Shown in pieces: positions 33,730 to 41,691 of a DNA stretch of 64,000 nt. The number at the start of each line of letters is the position of its first letter. Position 1 is the stretch's first letter. The notes beneath the pieces are model-generated. The model was not told the DNA's origin, did no database searches, and saw nothing but the letters and a program-made list of their open reading frames with translations. The translations under genes were made by a program, and so were the position numbers. The DNA is from Gammaproteobacteria bacterium HGW-Gammaproteobacteria-15 (GTDB lineage Bacteria > Pseudomonadota > Gammaproteobacteria > Enterobacterales > Alteromonadaceae). The stretch spans positions 124,001 to 188,000 of the forward strand of contig PGZF01000007.1 of assembly GCA_002840125.1 (NCBI GenBank), read 5' to 3'.

Positions 33730-34656
33730 GTGCAATCTATTATTCAGGTAAACAACTTAAGCAAAACCTATCCATCCGGTTTTCAGGCGTTGCAAAACAT
33801 TCAATTGGATATTCGCCGCGGTGAAATATTCGCTTTGCTGGGGCCGAACGGGGCTGGCAAAACTACTTTAATCAGTATTATCTGCGGCATTGTTAACCCA
33901 GGCGAGGGTACAGTACTGGTAGATGGGTTGGACATAGTGCAGCAGTACCGCAAAGCCCGCCAGCGCATAGGCCTGGTGCCGCAGGAGTTGTCGGTTAGTA
34001 TCTTTGAAACAGTATGGGATACCGTTAGTTTTAGCCGGGGTTTATTTGGTAAACCGGCTGACCCTGCCTACCTGCAGCAACTGCTGCGTGATTTGTCACT
34101 GTGGGATAAAAAAGACAGCAAAATTATGACGCTGTCCGGCGGCATGAAGCGGCGGGTTTTAATTGCCAAAGCGCTGGCGCACCAGCCGCAAATTTTATTT
34201 CTGGATGAACCTACCGCCGGGGTCGATGTAGAGCTGCGCCGTGATATGTGGCAGATGATCCGCCGGCTGCGCGACAGTGGTGTGACTATTATTCTTACCA
34301 CCCATTATATTGAAGAAGCCGAAGATATGGCCGATCGCATTGGCGTGATCCGTGCCGGCAAGCTGATTCTGGTAGATGACAAAACCAGCCTGATGCAAAA
34401 ACTGGGTAAGAAGCAATTGCTGTTGCAACTGACCACGCCATTACCGCAAATCCCGGCTGCGCTGTCGGCCTATCAGTTGCAGTTATCTGCTGATAACAAC
34501 CAGCTGATATACACCTTTGATGCGCAGCAGGAGCAAGCCACGATCACCAGCTTGTTACGCCAGTTGAATACTCAGGGCATAGAGTTTAGTGATCTGCACA
34601 CCAGAGAAAGCTCGCTGGAAGATATCTTTATCAGCCTGATGGGAGAGGCCGCATGA
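33730..34656 (+). CDS. ABC transporter ATP-binding protein, ABC-2 exporter type (YadG-like)
   Basis: The protein has 308 residues from GTG 33730, preceded by AGGGGGTAAA. Walker A is GPNGAGKTT, the signature is LSGGMKRRV, Walker B is [12 protein letters not shown], and the switch His is in [18 protein letters not shown]. The C-terminal extension of about 80 residues is usual for ABC-2 family ATPases. The next gene, a permease, overlaps by 4 bp (ATGA), so the two form one exporter. Substrate is not evident; the operon on the opposite strand makes a putative lipid, which may or may not be linked. The enzyme should act at the inner membrane, cytoplasmic face. Confidence 0.93.
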   Translation: MQSIIQVNNLSKTYPSGFQALQNIQLDIRRGEIFALLGPNGAGKTTLISIICGIVNPGEGTVLVDGLDIVQQYRKARQRIGLVPQELSVSIFETVWDTVSFSRGLFGKPADPAYLQQLLRDLSLWDKKDSKIMTLSGGMKRRVLIAKALAHQPQILFLDEPTAGVDVELRRDMWQMIRRLRDSGVTIILTTHYIEEAEDMADRIGVIRAGKLILVDDKTSLMQKLGKKQLLLQLTTPLPQIPAALSAYQLQLSADNNQLIYTFDAQQEQATITSLLRQLNTQGIEFSDLHTRESSLEDIFISLMGEAA

Positions 34657-35414
34657 ATGTTTACGCCATTAAAGCCATTTACCTGTTTGAGTTAGCCCGC
34701 ACCTGGCGCACGCTGATGCAAAGTATTGCCTCGCCGGTGTTATCTACCTCGTTGTATTTTATTGTGTTTGGCTCTGCCATTGGCTCGCGGATGGTCGCCA
34801 TCGACGGCATTAGCTACGGTGCCTTTATTGTGCCGGGTTTAATAATGCTGACGGTATTAACAGAGAGCACGTCCAACGCTTCTTTTGGTATTTATATGCC
34901 GAAATTCTCCGGTACCATTTACGAGATTTTATCGGCACCGGTGTCGGCGGTGGAAATTATTCTGGGCTATGTTGGCGCGGCAGCCAGTAAGGCTATTTTA
35001 TTGGGGCTGATTATTTTGCTGACAGCGCAGTTTTTTGTCGATTTCAGCATAATGCACCCGCTATGGATGTTAACCTTTTTAGTGCTTACCGCCATCAGCT
35101 TTAGCCTGTTTGGTTTTATTATCGGCGTGCTGGCTAACAGCTTTGAACAACTGCAAATTGTGCCGTTGATGGTGATCACGCCGCTAACCTTTTTGGGTGG
35201 CAGCTTTTATTCCATCAGTATGCTGCCCCCGCTATGGCAACAAATTACCTTGTTTAACCCGGTGGTGTACCTGATCAGTGGTTTTCGCTGGAGTTTTTAC
35301 GGCGTGGCCGATGTGAATGTTGGCCTGAGCCTGGCGATGATCCTGCTGTTTATGGCCAGCTGTATTGCGGTAATCTGCTGGATTTTCCACACCGGCTATA
35401 AAGTTAAGGTGTAA
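34653..35414 (+). CDS. ABC-2 type transporter permease (YadH-like)
   Basis: The protein has 253 residues with about six membrane helices. Typical ABC-2 permease sequence is present: [15 protein letters not shown] near the middle, then [19 protein letters not shown] and [13 protein letters not shown] near the end. It overlaps the ATPase gene by 4 bp. Its 3' end overlaps the convergent hydrolase gene by 11 bp. It should form the membrane channel of the exporter, probably as a dimer. Homologues move lipids, polysaccharides or drugs; the substrate here is not known. Confidence 0.92.
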   Translation: MNVYAIKAIYLFELARTWRTLMQSIASPVLSTSLYFIVFGSAIGSRMVAIDGISYGAFIVPGLIMLTVLTESTSNASFGIYMPKFSGTIYEILSAPVSAVEIILGYVGAAASKAILLGLIILLTAQFFVDFSIMHPLWMLTFLVLTAISFSLFGFIIGVLANSFEQLQIVPLMVITPLTFLGGSFYSISMLPPLWQQITLFNPVVYLISGFRWSFYGVADVNVGLSLAMILLFMASCIAVICWIFHTGYKVKV

Positions 35415-36279
35415 GCCCATTAACAGCTGGCAGTGCGGCTGTTAGCTGTTCACTCAGCGCTTTAGTAATGGCTTGATCCTGCCAGTACAGATTATGCGAC
35501 AACGGGTTCCAGCTGGCGGTTAACCAGCTGAAAAAGCCACCGCCGCTGGCGTTAACTTCAATATCGGTTACCAGAGCGGCATAGCCGTCTGATAACTCAG
35601 CCAGTGGCCAGCCCAGCACATCGTCTTTGTCGTAGTAGTTGTGCCAGATAAAAGTGCTGCTGGGCTTGGTGAAAGGAATGATTTGCTCCATGGCGTGGGC
35701 GGCAACAAAGATCGGAATATTGCAGCCGGTGGTGATAAGGCTCACCAGCCGATCACCGCGTAAAAATGCGATATCCTCCTCTGTTAGCAGACTATCGCCG
35801 CTGATAGCCGCCTGATAGCGCTTTATATCCCGCCAAATGCCGGCTGCCGGTTTTAGCCCGGCTTTGGCTTGTTGCGCATCCCACAAGTAGCACGACAATA
35901 CATGGCAGCCTAATGAATGTGCCAGTAACACCAGCTTGCCGTCGGTGGTTAACTGCTGTTTTGCCAGATACAGCGCGCGGGCTATTTTCAGCTGACTGTA
36001 ATGATACAAACTGTGTGGGTGTTCTTTACGGTGTTCCAGCGCCGCGGCGTCGGCAAAACCAAATAACATAAAGCGGCGCAGTTTACTCCAGCGCAGGCGT
36101 GTACCTGTAGCCTGCCACACCCGCTGCTCGTTGTATTGCAGTAAGTCCTGATAATACACGGTGCCGTAATACAGCGGCACAGTGGAAACGCTTTGCTGTA
36201 ACCGGGCAAACAGTTTGTCAGCGTAATCCGGCTGGGTTTCGCCCATGCCATGAATGGTAACCAGTGCTACGGTTTTCAT
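35404..36279 (-). CDS. Alpha/beta-hydrolase fold protein
   Basis: The protein has 291 residues. The N-terminus [16 protein letters not shown] resembles the oxyanion-side motif of lipase-like hydrolases, and [12 protein letters not shown] contains the nucleophile elbow with Ser122. No signal peptide or strong membrane helix is seen. It is the last gene of a tightly packed operon, three bases behind the unknown 289-residue protein, so it probably releases or edits the product of the upstream ketosynthase as an esterase or thioesterase; that is inference. The closing helix ([15 protein letters not shown]) is unremarkable. Its end overlaps the convergent permease gene by 11 bp. Confidence 0.75.
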   Translation of the reverse strand: MKTVALVTIHGMGETQPDYADKLFARLQQSVSTVPLYYGTVYYQDLLQYNEQRVWQATGTRLRWSKLRRFMLFGFADAAALEHRKEHPHSLYHYSQLKIARALYLAKQQLTTDGKLVLLAHSLGCHVLSCYLWDAQQAKAGLKPAAGIWRDIKRYQAAISGDSLLTEEDIAFLRGDRLVSLITTGCNIPIFVAAHAMEQIIPFTKPSSTFIWHNYYDKDDVLGWPLAELSDGYAALVTDIEVNASGGGFFSWLTASWNPLSHNLYWQDQAITKALSEQLTAALPAVNGLTP

Positions 36280-36282
36280 CGC

Positions 36283-37152
36283 TCAGGCCTGTTGCTGTTT
36301 GCGCTGTTGCTCCAGATAGGCATACAGCTGCTCGGTAAAAAAGCCATGCATTAAAAAGCGCTGGCCTAAATTCCATGGCCCGACTAAATAATGCGGAAAT
36401 TTGTTATAGGCCATCTCACGCAGGCTGTTGTCGCCAACCAGCTCACCAATGCGGATAGCAATGGATTGGTCGAGATTAAAGCCGTTTATTGCATCGCGGT
36501 ATTCTTCGCGGGTAAGCAGCAGGCAAAATAAACACATAAACAGCGCATGGGCGCTTTCAAAATCGAGCCATTGCGTACGTTTTTCGGTAAATTCAAACTT
36601 TGCCATATCAATGCTTTGCCAGTGCTGCCAGTTAAGTTCGCCAGCTGCTAACGGCTGCTTTGGGTGGTGCCAGCTGCCAAGCTCAGCAAATAAACGAAAC
36701 AGCTGCTGATCATGCTCAACAAAGCTGGCCTGTTGCATATCGGCAATGCTTTTGGGGTACAGCTGTACTGGTGTAAAACCGCTATTGGGGCTATTGGGGC
36801 TATTGGCGGCGAGAAAGTTCAGCACATTAGATTCAGTAGCATAGTGGCGCAAAATCAGTAAGTTGGCCTCTTTGCTGACAAAATGCGTACAAAACCAGCA
36901 AATCAGCTTTTGCAGGCTGTTATGCGCACTAAATTGCGGCAATGGCAGGCGCTTAAACAACCAGGTGATATGCAGCAAAATAGCAAAGATAAACTGCAGC
37001 AGCGGCCTTACGCCCCAACGAAGCGGGTTTTGTAAGTCTTTTAACCATAAATCCAGCGCCGCTTGTTCGATGGGCAGCGAGTTATCGTTGGCAATGGCTT
37101 TTAAATAAGCGCTTGGGGCCTTGCGGTTGCTGTTATGACGATCAGTAGTCAT
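36283..37152 (-). CDS. Conserved-looking protein of unknown function in the putative lipid operon
   Basis: The protein has 289 residues from ATG 37152. This start overlaps the upstream stop by 11 bp and is preceded by GAAGAGG; a longer frame would begin inside the upstream gene. A hydrophobic segment (about 46-65, LLQFIFAILLHITWLF) could be one membrane or interfacial helix. The rest is mixed helical, with many aromatic and His residues (HYATESNVLNFL, FPHYLVGPWNLGQRF). A run of three 9-bp units at 36781-36807 encodes Asn-Ser-Pro repeats. I do not recognise the family. Its coupling to the ketosynthase and metalloenzyme genes suggests that it works in the same pathway. Confidence 0.75.
   Translation of the reverse strand: MTTDRHNSNRKAPSAYLKAIANDNSLPIEQAALDLWLKDLQNPLRWGVRPLLQFIFAILLHITWLFKRLPLPQFSAHNSLQKLICWFCTHFVSKEANLLILRHYATESNVLNFLAANSPNSPNSGFTPVQLYPKSIADMQQASFVEHDQQLFRLFAELGSWHHPKQPLAAGELNWQHWQSIDMAKFEFTEKRTQWLDFESAHALFMCLFCLLLTREEYRDAINGFNLDQSIAIRIGELVGDNSLREMAYNKFPHYLVGPWNLGQRFLMHGFFTEQLYAYLEQQRKQQQA
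36781..36807. repeat. Three tandem 9-bp units
   Basis: GCTATTGGG occurs twice, followed by GCTATTGGC. The units are in frame with the minus-strand gene and encode repeated Asn-Ser-Pro. It is a likely slippage site that changes length without breaking the frame. Confidence 0.85.
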
Positions 37153-37828
37153 GCTCAACCTCTTCCAGTTGCAGGCAATACAGCCTGGCGGTAACACGGG
37201 CGGTGCGCACGATACTGCTTAATTGCGCCGGGCTGTGGCATAAGCGGTCAATTAACTGATACAGCTTTTGCATGTGGTCGTCATCATTCGCACCGTGGTA
37301 GCGCATAAAGCGGGTATAGCTGCCATCACCGCCGCTAGCCTTGTCGATTTTCGCTGCCCAGTCGTTAGCCATTTTCTGCCCCAGGCCTTCAATGATCCAC
37401 ATGGCGCCAATTAAATCGACCGGATTCGGCTGGCTGGCGCGGTACATTAAAAAACCGTGCAGCGCTTCAGTGCCGATATTACGCGGCGCGTTTTGAATGT
37501 CGCTTAAGCTGCCGCCGGCGGCAACGTAATCGCGCTCGAGCATTTCATAGTCGCGGTGCTCTTCACGGGCGTGGCCGATAATGGTTGAGCGCACGTCGCT
37601 GTAATCGCGCTCAAAACTTGAGGCGCAGCGGCTGATCCAGCGCGAGCCCTCTATTACCTGCTGGCGTAAGTGTTGCAGTAGCTGGCAATAGTCGGCTTTG
37701 CTAAACTGGCCGCGCTCCAGCCGTTGCAGCAGCGGCACCCGGCCGAGCTGGCGCTCAAATTCAAACCACACCCGCATCAGCGCCTGTAAACACTGTTGGC
37801 CCTGCGGGCTAAGTACTTGCTCTGTCAT
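37142..37828 (-). CDS. Haem-oxygenase-fold (TenA-like) putative iron-dependent redox enzyme
   Basis: The protein has 228 residues, all helical. Candidate metal ligands are His86, Glu90, His91 and Glu95 (GHAREEHRDYEML), Glu147 (WIIEGLG) and the C-terminal HxxxDxxH motif (His178, Asp182, His185). This pattern is that of the iron-containing redox enzymes with a haem-oxygenase-like fold, which include di-iron oxidases such as UndA and SznF. Its start touches the ketosynthase stop with no gap (TAAATG), and its end overlaps the next gene. A role oxidising or decarboxylating the ketosynthase product is plausible but unproven; a TenA-like hydrolase role is less likely given the HxxxDxxH motif. Confidence 0.75.
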   Translation of the reverse strand: MTEQVLSPQGQQCLQALMRVWFEFERQLGRVPLLQRLERGQFSKADYCQLLQHLRQQVIEGSRWISRCASSFERDYSDVRSTIIGHAREEHRDYEMLERDYVAAGGSLSDIQNAPRNIGTEALHGFLMYRASQPNPVDLIGAMWIIEGLGQKMANDWAAKIDKASGGDGSYTRFMRYHGANDDDHMQKLYQLIDRLCHSPAQLSSIVRTARVTARLYCLQLEEVEHDY

Positions 37829-38935
37829 TTAAGCCTCCACTACGGTCAGTTGCATATAGGCATTATTAAAGCGGCCGCTTTCCGGCACCATACAGATAAT
37901 GGTATCGCCGGTTTTGTAGCTTTGCGTGCGGCGAAACTCGTCCAGCATAATAAAAATAGAGGCGCAGCCGGTATTGCCGCGGCTGTATAAATTGCTGTAC
38001 CACTTCTGTTCGGCGATGCCAACACCGGCGCGCTGCAGCATATCGAAGATTTTGCCGCGAAAATAATGCGAGGAATAGTGGCACAATACATGGTCGATCT
38101 TGTCCGGTTGCACGCGGCCCTCGGCGATTAAGCGCAGGTAACCATCAACCCCCAACTTAACGATATTTTCCAGCAGGCGCACATCCTGGCGAATTAACAA
38201 GGCGCCGGCGGCTTCCGCTTGCGCATAGGTAGCGTAGTCCTGCCAGCTTTTGCTGTGGTCGCTGTCTGTCGGGTAACCCACGCTCATACATACCGGGTAG
38301 GCGTCGGCATGCGAGAAACTGCGGATCCAGTCAATACGAAAACACTGGCCGCGCGCCCGGGTTTCCAGCAGCAGTGCACCGGCACCGTCAGAGAGCATCC
38401 AGCGCAGAAACTCGGCGTTAAAATCCAGTTCTGTGCCGGCGGCCTCATAACGGCTGGCTTTAAATAAGCGCGAGGTCAGCTCGCTGGCCACCACTAAGGC
38501 ATTGGGCTGCTCGCCGGCTTTAAGGTTAGTAAAGGCCGCTTTTAGTGCCATCATGCTGCCGGAGCAAATGCCGTGGCTGCTGTGCAGCTCAATATCACTT
38601 AAGCCCAATTCAGCCTGCAGCATAGAGCCAAAGCCCGGCAGCACCACATCGCCCTGGCTGGTGGCGGCGCTTAGCATCTTAATCTGGCGTTTGCCGATAA
38701 AGCTGCCGGTTAAGCAGTGCTCTGCTGCCCGTGCCGCCATTCCGGCGTTAGAAAACAGGGTGTTGTGCTTAGCATCAATAGCGTAATGCCGCGTATGAAT
38801 ACCGTTAGACTGCAAAATGCGCCGCTTTAACCGGCTGGGTTTGCCATGTACTAAACCCAGCAGCGGCTCCATTTCGTCATTACTGATAGCCGGGCCGGGT
38901 AAAAAGTGGCCGCTGGCGGTGATATACACACTCAT
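37829..38935 (-). CDS. KASIII/DarB-like beta-ketoacyl synthase
   Basis: The protein has 368 residues from ATG 38935, which overlaps the upstream stop by 4 bp (ATGA); the longer frame upstream is rejected. Catalytic Cys124 lies in SSHGICSGSM, a His in VLCHYSSHYF (286 or 290) and Asn321 in SRGNTGCASIF, giving the Cys-His-Asn triad of KASIII-like thiolases. The N-terminus (ITASGHFLPGPAISNDEME, GKPSRLKRRILQSNGI) recalls DarB-type ketosynthases of dialkylresorcinol pathways, but no DarA cyclase or acyl carrier protein is nearby. It should condense two acyl chains or an acyl chain with an extender. It is the second gene of the five-gene operon. Confidence 0.85.
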   Translation of the reverse strand: MSVYITASGHFLPGPAISNDEMEPLLGLVHGKPSRLKRRILQSNGIHTRHYAIDAKHNTLFSNAGMAARAAEHCLTGSFIGKRQIKMLSAATSQGDVVLPGFGSMLQAELGLSDIELHSSHGICSGSMMALKAAFTNLKAGEQPNALVVASELTSRLFKASRYEAAGTELDFNAEFLRWMLSDGAGALLLETRARGQCFRIDWIRSFSHADAYPVCMSVGYPTDSDHSKSWQDYATYAQAEAAGALLIRQDVRLLENIVKLGVDGYLRLIAEGRVQPDKIDHVLCHYSSHYFRGKIFDMLQRAGVGIAEQKWYSNLYSRGNTGCASIFIMLDEFRRTQSYKTGDTIICMVPESGRFNNAYMQLTVVEA

Positions 38936-39504
38936 GCCTTCGCCTTGCGCTGTTTTAGCGCTACCCTTAAGCAGCGCAGATTCTCTTCCATATAAGGCAG
39001 CACGCACACCACTGCCATAAAGCTCAGATAATAGGGCAGATAAGTATCACCGCCATGGGCGTAAGGCATGCGCTGGAAATAAAACTCGCCCTGCCAGTTA
39101 AATGTCAGCAGTTTCACCACCACCGGGTAGTTAATCACGGCAATTAACAGCAGCATATACAGCGGCAAGGTGGCTAAATAATTATGCGCATGCATTTCCC
39201 ACAAGCTGATATGGCGCTTGGGGGCGGCGTAATGTACGTCGTAGTGGGCTACGGCTTCGTGCGCCAGCCAGGCGGCAATGCAAATCAGCATTATCAGCAC
39301 ATTTACCTTAAATAGCAGGCAAAGCAAAATCGGCACAGCCATTTGCACGCCCATTAACGAGTGAATAAGCGACTCTTTTAAGCCCGAGGTATGTTCAATG
39401 CGGGTGGCGCGGTGGCAGCACCAGTCAACAAAACCGGCAATACCCCAAAGCGGCAGAAACACATACAACATTAACTGAATAAGCAACTGACTGGTTTGCA
39501 ACAC
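38932..39504 (-). CDS. His-rich integral membrane protein, possible membrane di-iron enzyme
   Basis: The protein has 190 residues from GTG 39504, with AGGAG five to six bases upstream. There are four or five hydrophobic segments. His and Glu residues cluster at the membrane boundaries: His31 and His38, Glu44 and His48, then HEAVAHYDVHYA (82-93) and RHISLWEMHAHNYL (97-110). The spacing recalls the His boxes of membrane-bound desaturases and fatty-acid hydroxylases, though no exact family signature is present. First gene of the operon; its stop overlaps the ketosynthase ATG. A lipid-modifying oxygenase role is inferred from His pattern and context. Confidence 0.65.
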   Translation of the reverse strand: MLQTSQLLIQLMLYVFLPLWGIAGFVDWCCHRATRIEHTSGLKESLIHSLMGVQMAVPILLCLLFKVNVLIMLICIAAWLAHEAVAHYDVHYAAPKRHISLWEMHAHNYLATLPLYMLLLIAVINYPVVVKLLTFNWQGEFYFQRMPYAHGGDTYLPYYLSFMAVVCVLPYMEENLRCLRVALKQRKAKA

Positions 39505-39535
39505 CGGACTCCTGTTGGTGCTAATACTGCGGCGT

Positions 39536-39564
39536 ACTATAGCGCAAGGTTAATGGTTTGTAGA
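39536..39564 (-). promoter_or_regulatory. Possible sigma-70 promoter for the five-gene operon
   Basis: On the minus strand TCTACA (39564-39559) and TATAGT (39541-39536) are 17 bases apart. The predicted start of transcription lies about 25 bases before the GTG of the first gene. The -10 is a 5/6 match and the -35 a 4/6 match. Confidence 0.45.
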
Positions 39565-39592
39565 TTATTTTATCTGCAGAGTGTGTTATCCC

Positions 39593-41581
39593 TTAGCTGT
39601 ATTGCAGTAACAGGCAGGCAAACACCACATTTTTATAGCCATCACTGGTTTTATACTCGCGGTAGCCGTTAGCCGGTGCTATCGCCAGCAGATAACGCTG
39701 GCCATTTATAACACACTGCTCTGTTACGCTGCCTTGCTGCGCCCTTTGGTATAACGCTGCTGGCAACGGTAAGCGGGCGCCAATTTGCCAGTTAGCATGG
39801 CTGGCAGAAATAATCTTACCTGCATGGTCAATATAACAGGCACTGTAGCCCGTTTTAATGTCGCCCTGCTCATTTTTGGGGAGAATATCGTTTAGCATTG
39901 CCCTGAATTGGGGCAGGCTGTCAAACACCAGACCTATACCGCCGATAACCTGCTCTGGCTCTGTCGGATGGAACAATGCCGCATTGTAAATATAGGTAGC
40001 CTGCTGCTGGTACAAGGCGCTTGGCACAAAAGTGCTGACGCTGTATTGCTGTGGTTGTGTCAGTTGCAGGCAACCGGCGGCGCCGGTGCTATCGTCAATT
40101 TTACTGATGCTGGCAGCGGCAGTTGAAATGGCAACTAGTTCCTGTGCTGTGTCGTACAGATAAATAGTGTGATACACGGTATATAAACTATTGATGTAAT
40201 TCAGCTCTGTTGACAATTGTTGCTGTTGTGCGGCATCTACAGGGTTTTGGGCTAAAGCCTGGCGAAAACTGGCATTTTGTGCCCACCAGCGGCAGTCGTT
40301 TGCCCGCTCGTACAGGTTGCGATCCATAATGTCGGCCGCCAGTTCTGCCAGCGTGGTTAATTCCTGCAGCAGGCTGTGCATAATGGTGGCGCCCAGCTCG
40401 TCGATAGACGACGAAAACACCTGATAAATATTCTGGCCTATACCCCTGATGGCATTAAGCACCGGGATAAACTCTATAGCCTCTTTGCGCGCTGCGGCAA
40501 TTTCGCCATTTAGCACAATTAAACTCAGTTCGTCATTTACGTGCATGGACTCACGCTTGATGGCTAGCAACGCCGGGAACAGCTGGCCATCTGCCGTGCT
40601 GCCTGAGTTGTCGCTGTTTACCAAACTGGTGGCAAGCAGCTGTAGTGGTGTCCACATTTGTACCTGCCAGCCGGGGCCAAAATATTGCTGATACCCGCGG
40701 CTGTTAGCAAAGCTCACCAGATAGCTGTGTTGTTCGTGTTGTTGTAAATTCAGATAATTTGCCACGGCAGCCTTGGTTTGGGCGGGCAATTGCGCCGGGT
40801 TAGAGCTAAACGCTACGGTGCCGTCAGCATTAACCAGCGCTAAAATACTGTATGGGTTTGCTACCAGTAATTTGCTGAAAATGGTGTTTAGCTCATCTGC
40901 GATATTAAAACACAGGCACAACACGCCAAGCGGCTGGCCTGTATCACCGTATACCGGTTGTGAGTAGATCAGGCTTAAGCTTTTATCGGGCTGTAAATCG
41001 CTATAGCGGCAGGTTTCGCTGTAATTGCGACCACGCTCAAGGCTGTATTGCAGCAGCGGGTCGGCCGAGTGGGTTTGCTTATACTGCTGGTTTAGTCGCA
41101 GCATAATGGTGCCGTCCAGGCCCAGTAATACCACATCGTCATAGACAGAATAATTGCCGACATAATGCTGCAGGTGCTGGTGCAACCGGCTGCGCAGCTC
41201 TTCGTCAGCCGTGGGTTGGGCCATAAAATGGCAAATTTGCTGATCTGTTGCCAGAAAGCCAATATCGGCAGTGCGTTCAAACAGGTTGCGGATTAACACA
41301 TCTATTGCCATCTGGCAGCAGGCTTTGTCGTGCAGCAGCACTTTTTTAGTTTGTTCCTGCAGCAGGTTATCAATAAGGGTATGTTGCAGCTGATTAAAGC
41401 GCCGCTTAGTGATATCCATACTGGTAAGAATGTCAGAGCCAAGGCGCAAACTGTTAATTTTGCCTATCAGGCTTACTTTTCCCCACCAGTCGTCCAATTG
41501 TTGCAGTTTTTGTTCATGCTGCAGCACGCCTTGCATGCTGGCTTTAAGTATTGCTTTATGTCGTTCTACAAATAGCTGCAT
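39593..41581 (-). CDS. Soluble protein with two Cache-like sensor halves, no output domain seen
   Basis: The protein has 662 residues and lacks a signal peptide and membrane helices. It looks internally duplicated. The first half contains IRNLFERTADIGFLATD and YSVYDDVVLLGLDGTIMLR; the second contains DRNLYERANDCRWWAQN and YTVYHTIYLYDTAQELVAIS. In each half a segment like LIYSQPVYGDTGQPLGVLCL or YNAALFHPTEPEQVIGGIGL follows, as in Cache/PAS-like ligand-binding folds. Helical regions precede each half. No kinase, GGDEF, EAL, CheW or methyl-accepting domain was found. It could be a cytoplasmic sensor that acts through a partner, for example in chemotaxis or cyclic di-GMP signalling. Stand-alone gene. 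Family not recognised with certainty. Confidence 0.65.
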   Translation of the reverse strand: MQLFVERHKAILKASMQGVLQHEQKLQQLDDWWGKVSLIGKINSLRLGSDILTSMDITKRRFNQLQHTLIDNLLQEQTKKVLLHDKACCQMAIDVLIRNLFERTADIGFLATDQQICHFMAQPTADEELRSRLHQHLQHYVGNYSVYDDVVLLGLDGTIMLRLNQQYKQTHSADPLLQYSLERGRNYSETCRYSDLQPDKSLSLIYSQPVYGDTGQPLGVLCLCFNIADELNTIFSKLLVANPYSILALVNADGTVAFSSNPAQLPAQTKAAVANYLNLQQHEQHSYLVSFANSRGYQQYFGPGWQVQMWTPLQLLATSLVNSDNSGSTADGQLFPALLAIKRESMHVNDELSLIVLNGEIAAARKEAIEFIPVLNAIRGIGQNIYQVFSSSIDELGATIMHSLLQELTTLAELAADIMDRNLYERANDCRWWAQNASFRQALAQNPVDAAQQQQLSTELNYINSLYTVYHTIYLYDTAQELVAISTAAASISKIDDSTGAAGCLQLTQPQQYSVSTFVPSALYQQQATYIYNAALFHPTEPEQVIGGIGLVFDSLPQFRAMLNDILPKNEQGDIKTGYSACYIDHAGKIISASHANWQIGARLPLPAALYQRAQQGSVTEQCVINGQRYLLAIAPANGYREYKTSDGYKNVVFACLLLQYS

Positions 41582-41661
41582 AACCAGTTACTACTCCGGG
41601 CTTCTAGCCCTTTGGCTGTTCCGCATAATTTTATGCAAACTATCTGCCAGAGTTAAATCAG

Positions 41662-41683
41662 CAGGGGCCCGGGCGGGCCCCTG
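41662..41683 (-). terminator. Terminator-like hairpin after the S9 lipoprotein peptidase gene
   Basis: CAGGGGCCC (41662-41670) pairs with GGGCCCCTG (41675-41683) around a four-base loop, directly after the minus-strand stop at 41692. The following T content on the minus strand is modest (TGATTTAAC). Confidence 0.65.
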
Positions 41684-41691
41684 TGATGGTG

